Below are positions 63,123-64,000 of a DNA stretch of 64,000 nt, in pieces. Within the stretch, counting starts at the first letter, position 1; each line of letters starts with the position of its first letter. The DNA lies in contig NZ_PKDG01000018.1 in NCBI RefSeq assembly GCF_002863005.1, positions 62,001 through 126,000 of the forward strand, given 5' to 3'. This stretch comes from Pseudoxanthomonas sp. GTDB lineage: Bacteria > Pseudomonadota > Gammaproteobacteria > Xanthomonadales > Xanthomonadaceae. Both the position numbers and the translations under genes were made by a program. The notes beneath the pieces were generated by a model. The model worked only from the letters and a program-made list of their open reading frames with translations. It searched no databases and was not told the origin of the DNA.

Positions 63123-63266
63123 ATGCGCCGCAAATCCGACCTGCCCAGCAAGCCCTGCCGCACGTGCGGTCGTCCCTTCACCTGGCGGCGCAAGTGGCGT
63201 GAAATCTGGGACGAAGTCGCCCACTGTTCTGAGCGCTGCCGGCGACAGCGCAAGGCGCGTGCATGA
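63123..63266 (+). CDS. DUF2256 small zinc-ribbon-like protein
   Basis: 47 residues, highly basic. The cysteines are in SKPCRTCGRPFTWRRKWR and CSERCRRQRKARA, giving a C-x-x-C...C-x-x-x-C pattern likely to bind zinc. DUF2256 genes are typically found beside cryptochrome/photolyase-related genes. Here its stop overlaps the start of such a gene (ATGA). The ATG at 63123 gives the standard short N-terminus. The molecular role is unknown. Confidence 0.88.
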   Translation: MRRKSDLPSKPCRTCGRPFTWRRKWREIWDEVAHCSERCRRQRKARA

Positions 63267-64000
63267 TGCCGCCCGGGCAGGACACGTCGCCGGCCCATAC
63301 GCTGAGGCTGGTGCTCGGCGACCAGTTGGATCCGCAGCATCCCTGGTTTTCCCGCCTCGATCCGGGCGTGGTCCATGTGCTGATGGAGATCCGGCAGGAA
63401 ACCGACTACGTGCTGCATCACGCGCAGAAGATCCTCGCGATCTTCGCCGCTATGCGCGCATTCGCCGCGCGCCTGCGCGCCGCTGGCCACCGCGTGCACT
63501 ACGTGGCGATCGACGATCCCGGCAATCACCAGCACCTGACCCGCAACCTGGATGCGCTGCTCGCGCGCCATGGTGCCAGCACCTTCGCCTATCAGCCTGC
63601 GGACGAGTGGCGTCTCGATGCCCAGCTCCTGGCGTGGACGGCGTCGCTCGATCTGGCCGTCGAACGCGCACCCGATGTCCACTTCCTGGCCGCCCGCGAC
63701 CAGGCCGCCCGGCAGTTCGGAGCGCGACGGCAGTGGCGCATGGAGACCTTCTATCGCGCCATGCGGCGACAGCATCACGTGCTGCTGGAGCCCGACGGCA
63801 CACCTGCCGGAGGACGCTGGAATTTCGACCACGACAACCGCGCGGCCTGGCCGGGCACGCCTGCCGAACCCGCGGACTGGCGCCGGCCGCACGACCATCG
63901 CGGGCTGTGGGCGACCATCGAGGCGGCCGGCATCGCCAGCTTCGGCGAACCGCAGGCCCATGCGTTGAGGTGGCCCCTCGGTCGCGACGAGGCGCTGGCC
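63263..64000 (+). CDS. Deoxyribodipyrimidine photolyase-related protein (PhrB/FeS-BCP type), 3' truncated by window edge
   Basis: The frame is open to the end of the window, giving 246 residues of a protein that is normally about 500 long. The N-terminal Rossmann-like half is seen in TLRLVLGDQLDPQHPWFSRL, HVLMEIRQETDYVLHHAQKI, LAIFAAMRAFAARLRAAGHR and WRMETFYRAMRRQHHVLL, followed by GRWNFDHDNRAAWPGT. This matches the iron-sulphur photolyase-related family, which repairs (6-4) photoproducts in characterised members. The cluster cysteines would lie beyond the window. It is coupled to DUF2256 by a 4-bp overlap. Confidence 0.9.
   Translation, partial: MMPPGQDTSPAHTLRLVLGDQLDPQHPWFSRLDPGVVHVLMEIRQETDYVLHHAQKILAIFAAMRAFAARLRAAGHRVHYVAIDDPGNHQHLTRNLDALLARHGASTFAYQPADEWRLDAQLLAWTASLDLAVERAPDVHFLAARDQAARQFGARRQWRMETFYRAMRRQHHVLLEPDGTPAGGRWNFDHDNRAAWPGTPAEPADWRRPHDHRGLWATIEAAGIASFGEPQAHALRWPLGRDEALA

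Overview
The window is a GC-rich chromosomal segment. Gene content and order point to a gammaproteobacterium of the Xanthomonadaceae (Xanthomonas, Pseudoxanthomonas, Luteimonas, Stenotrophomonas or Lysobacter type). The family call rests on lon-hupB-tRNA-ppiD, a rpoE-rseA-mucD-lepA-lepB-rnc-era-recO string without rseB, a KDO kinase gene (kdkA), and a fab cluster in which rpmF is followed directly by fabH with no plsX. I see no prophage, insertion sequence, integron or CRISPR array. Genes are packed tightly, with many 1-4 bp stop/start overlaps.

Layout. 1-4.8 kb: the end of lon, hupB, tRNA-Val and tRNA-Asp, and the periplasmic chaperone ppiD. 4.8-9.2 kb: mltD-gloB on the minus strand and a yafS-like methyltransferase, rnhA, an acetyltransferase and dnaQ on the plus strand. 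9.3-12.6 kb: two linked exported proteins of unknown function, the first with a TolA-C-like domain, then a PP2C phosphatase. 12.8-15.2 kb: tRNA-Ser(CGA) and lipopolysaccharide-core genes (DUF6165, heptosyltransferase, kdkA). 15.2-19.2 kb: an MBL-fold hydrolase, moaA-moaC-moaD-moaE and a YVTN propeller protein in one run. 19.2-22.8 kb: the SRP RNA gene (ffs) and tRNA-Ser(GGA) on the minus strand, then dnaX-ybaB-recR-hinT.

22.8-29.7 kb: an Slp lipoprotein, a moxR-DUF58-transglutaminase operon, a GT-C glycosyltransferase and a Maf pyrophosphatase. 29.8-40 kb: yceD-rpmF-fabH-fabD-fabG-acpP-fabF-pabB-mltG-tmk-holB-pilZ, joining fatty-acid synthesis, folate precursor synthesis, peptidoglycan cleavage, dTMP supply and DNA clamp loading. 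40-44.7 kb (minus): topoisomerase IB with a small partner, and a GntR/ABC/permease/acyltransferase operon whose operator overlaps its own promoter. 44.9-49.3 kb: an accessory stretch with a pseudouridine synthase, an AraC-VOC-membrane-protein set, a secreted esterase, two small unknown proteins and an acetyltransferase.

49.3-60.4 kb: a FadB-type beta-oxidation protein, then the sigma-E operon and the lepA-recO housekeeping string. 60.4-64 kb: a receiver-HPt fusion protein, rlmD, a CYTH-domain protein, a 47-residue DUF2256 protein and the start of a photolyase-related gene that runs off the window.

Less routine observations: an extra pair of matching intergenic stem-loop repeats 21 kb apart; several genes with a -10-like hexamer six bases before the start codon and no ribosome binding site; a PabB with alanine at the position of the E. 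coli catalytic lysine; a HolB with no zinc-module cysteines; and a YtrA-type operator laid across a near-consensus promoter.
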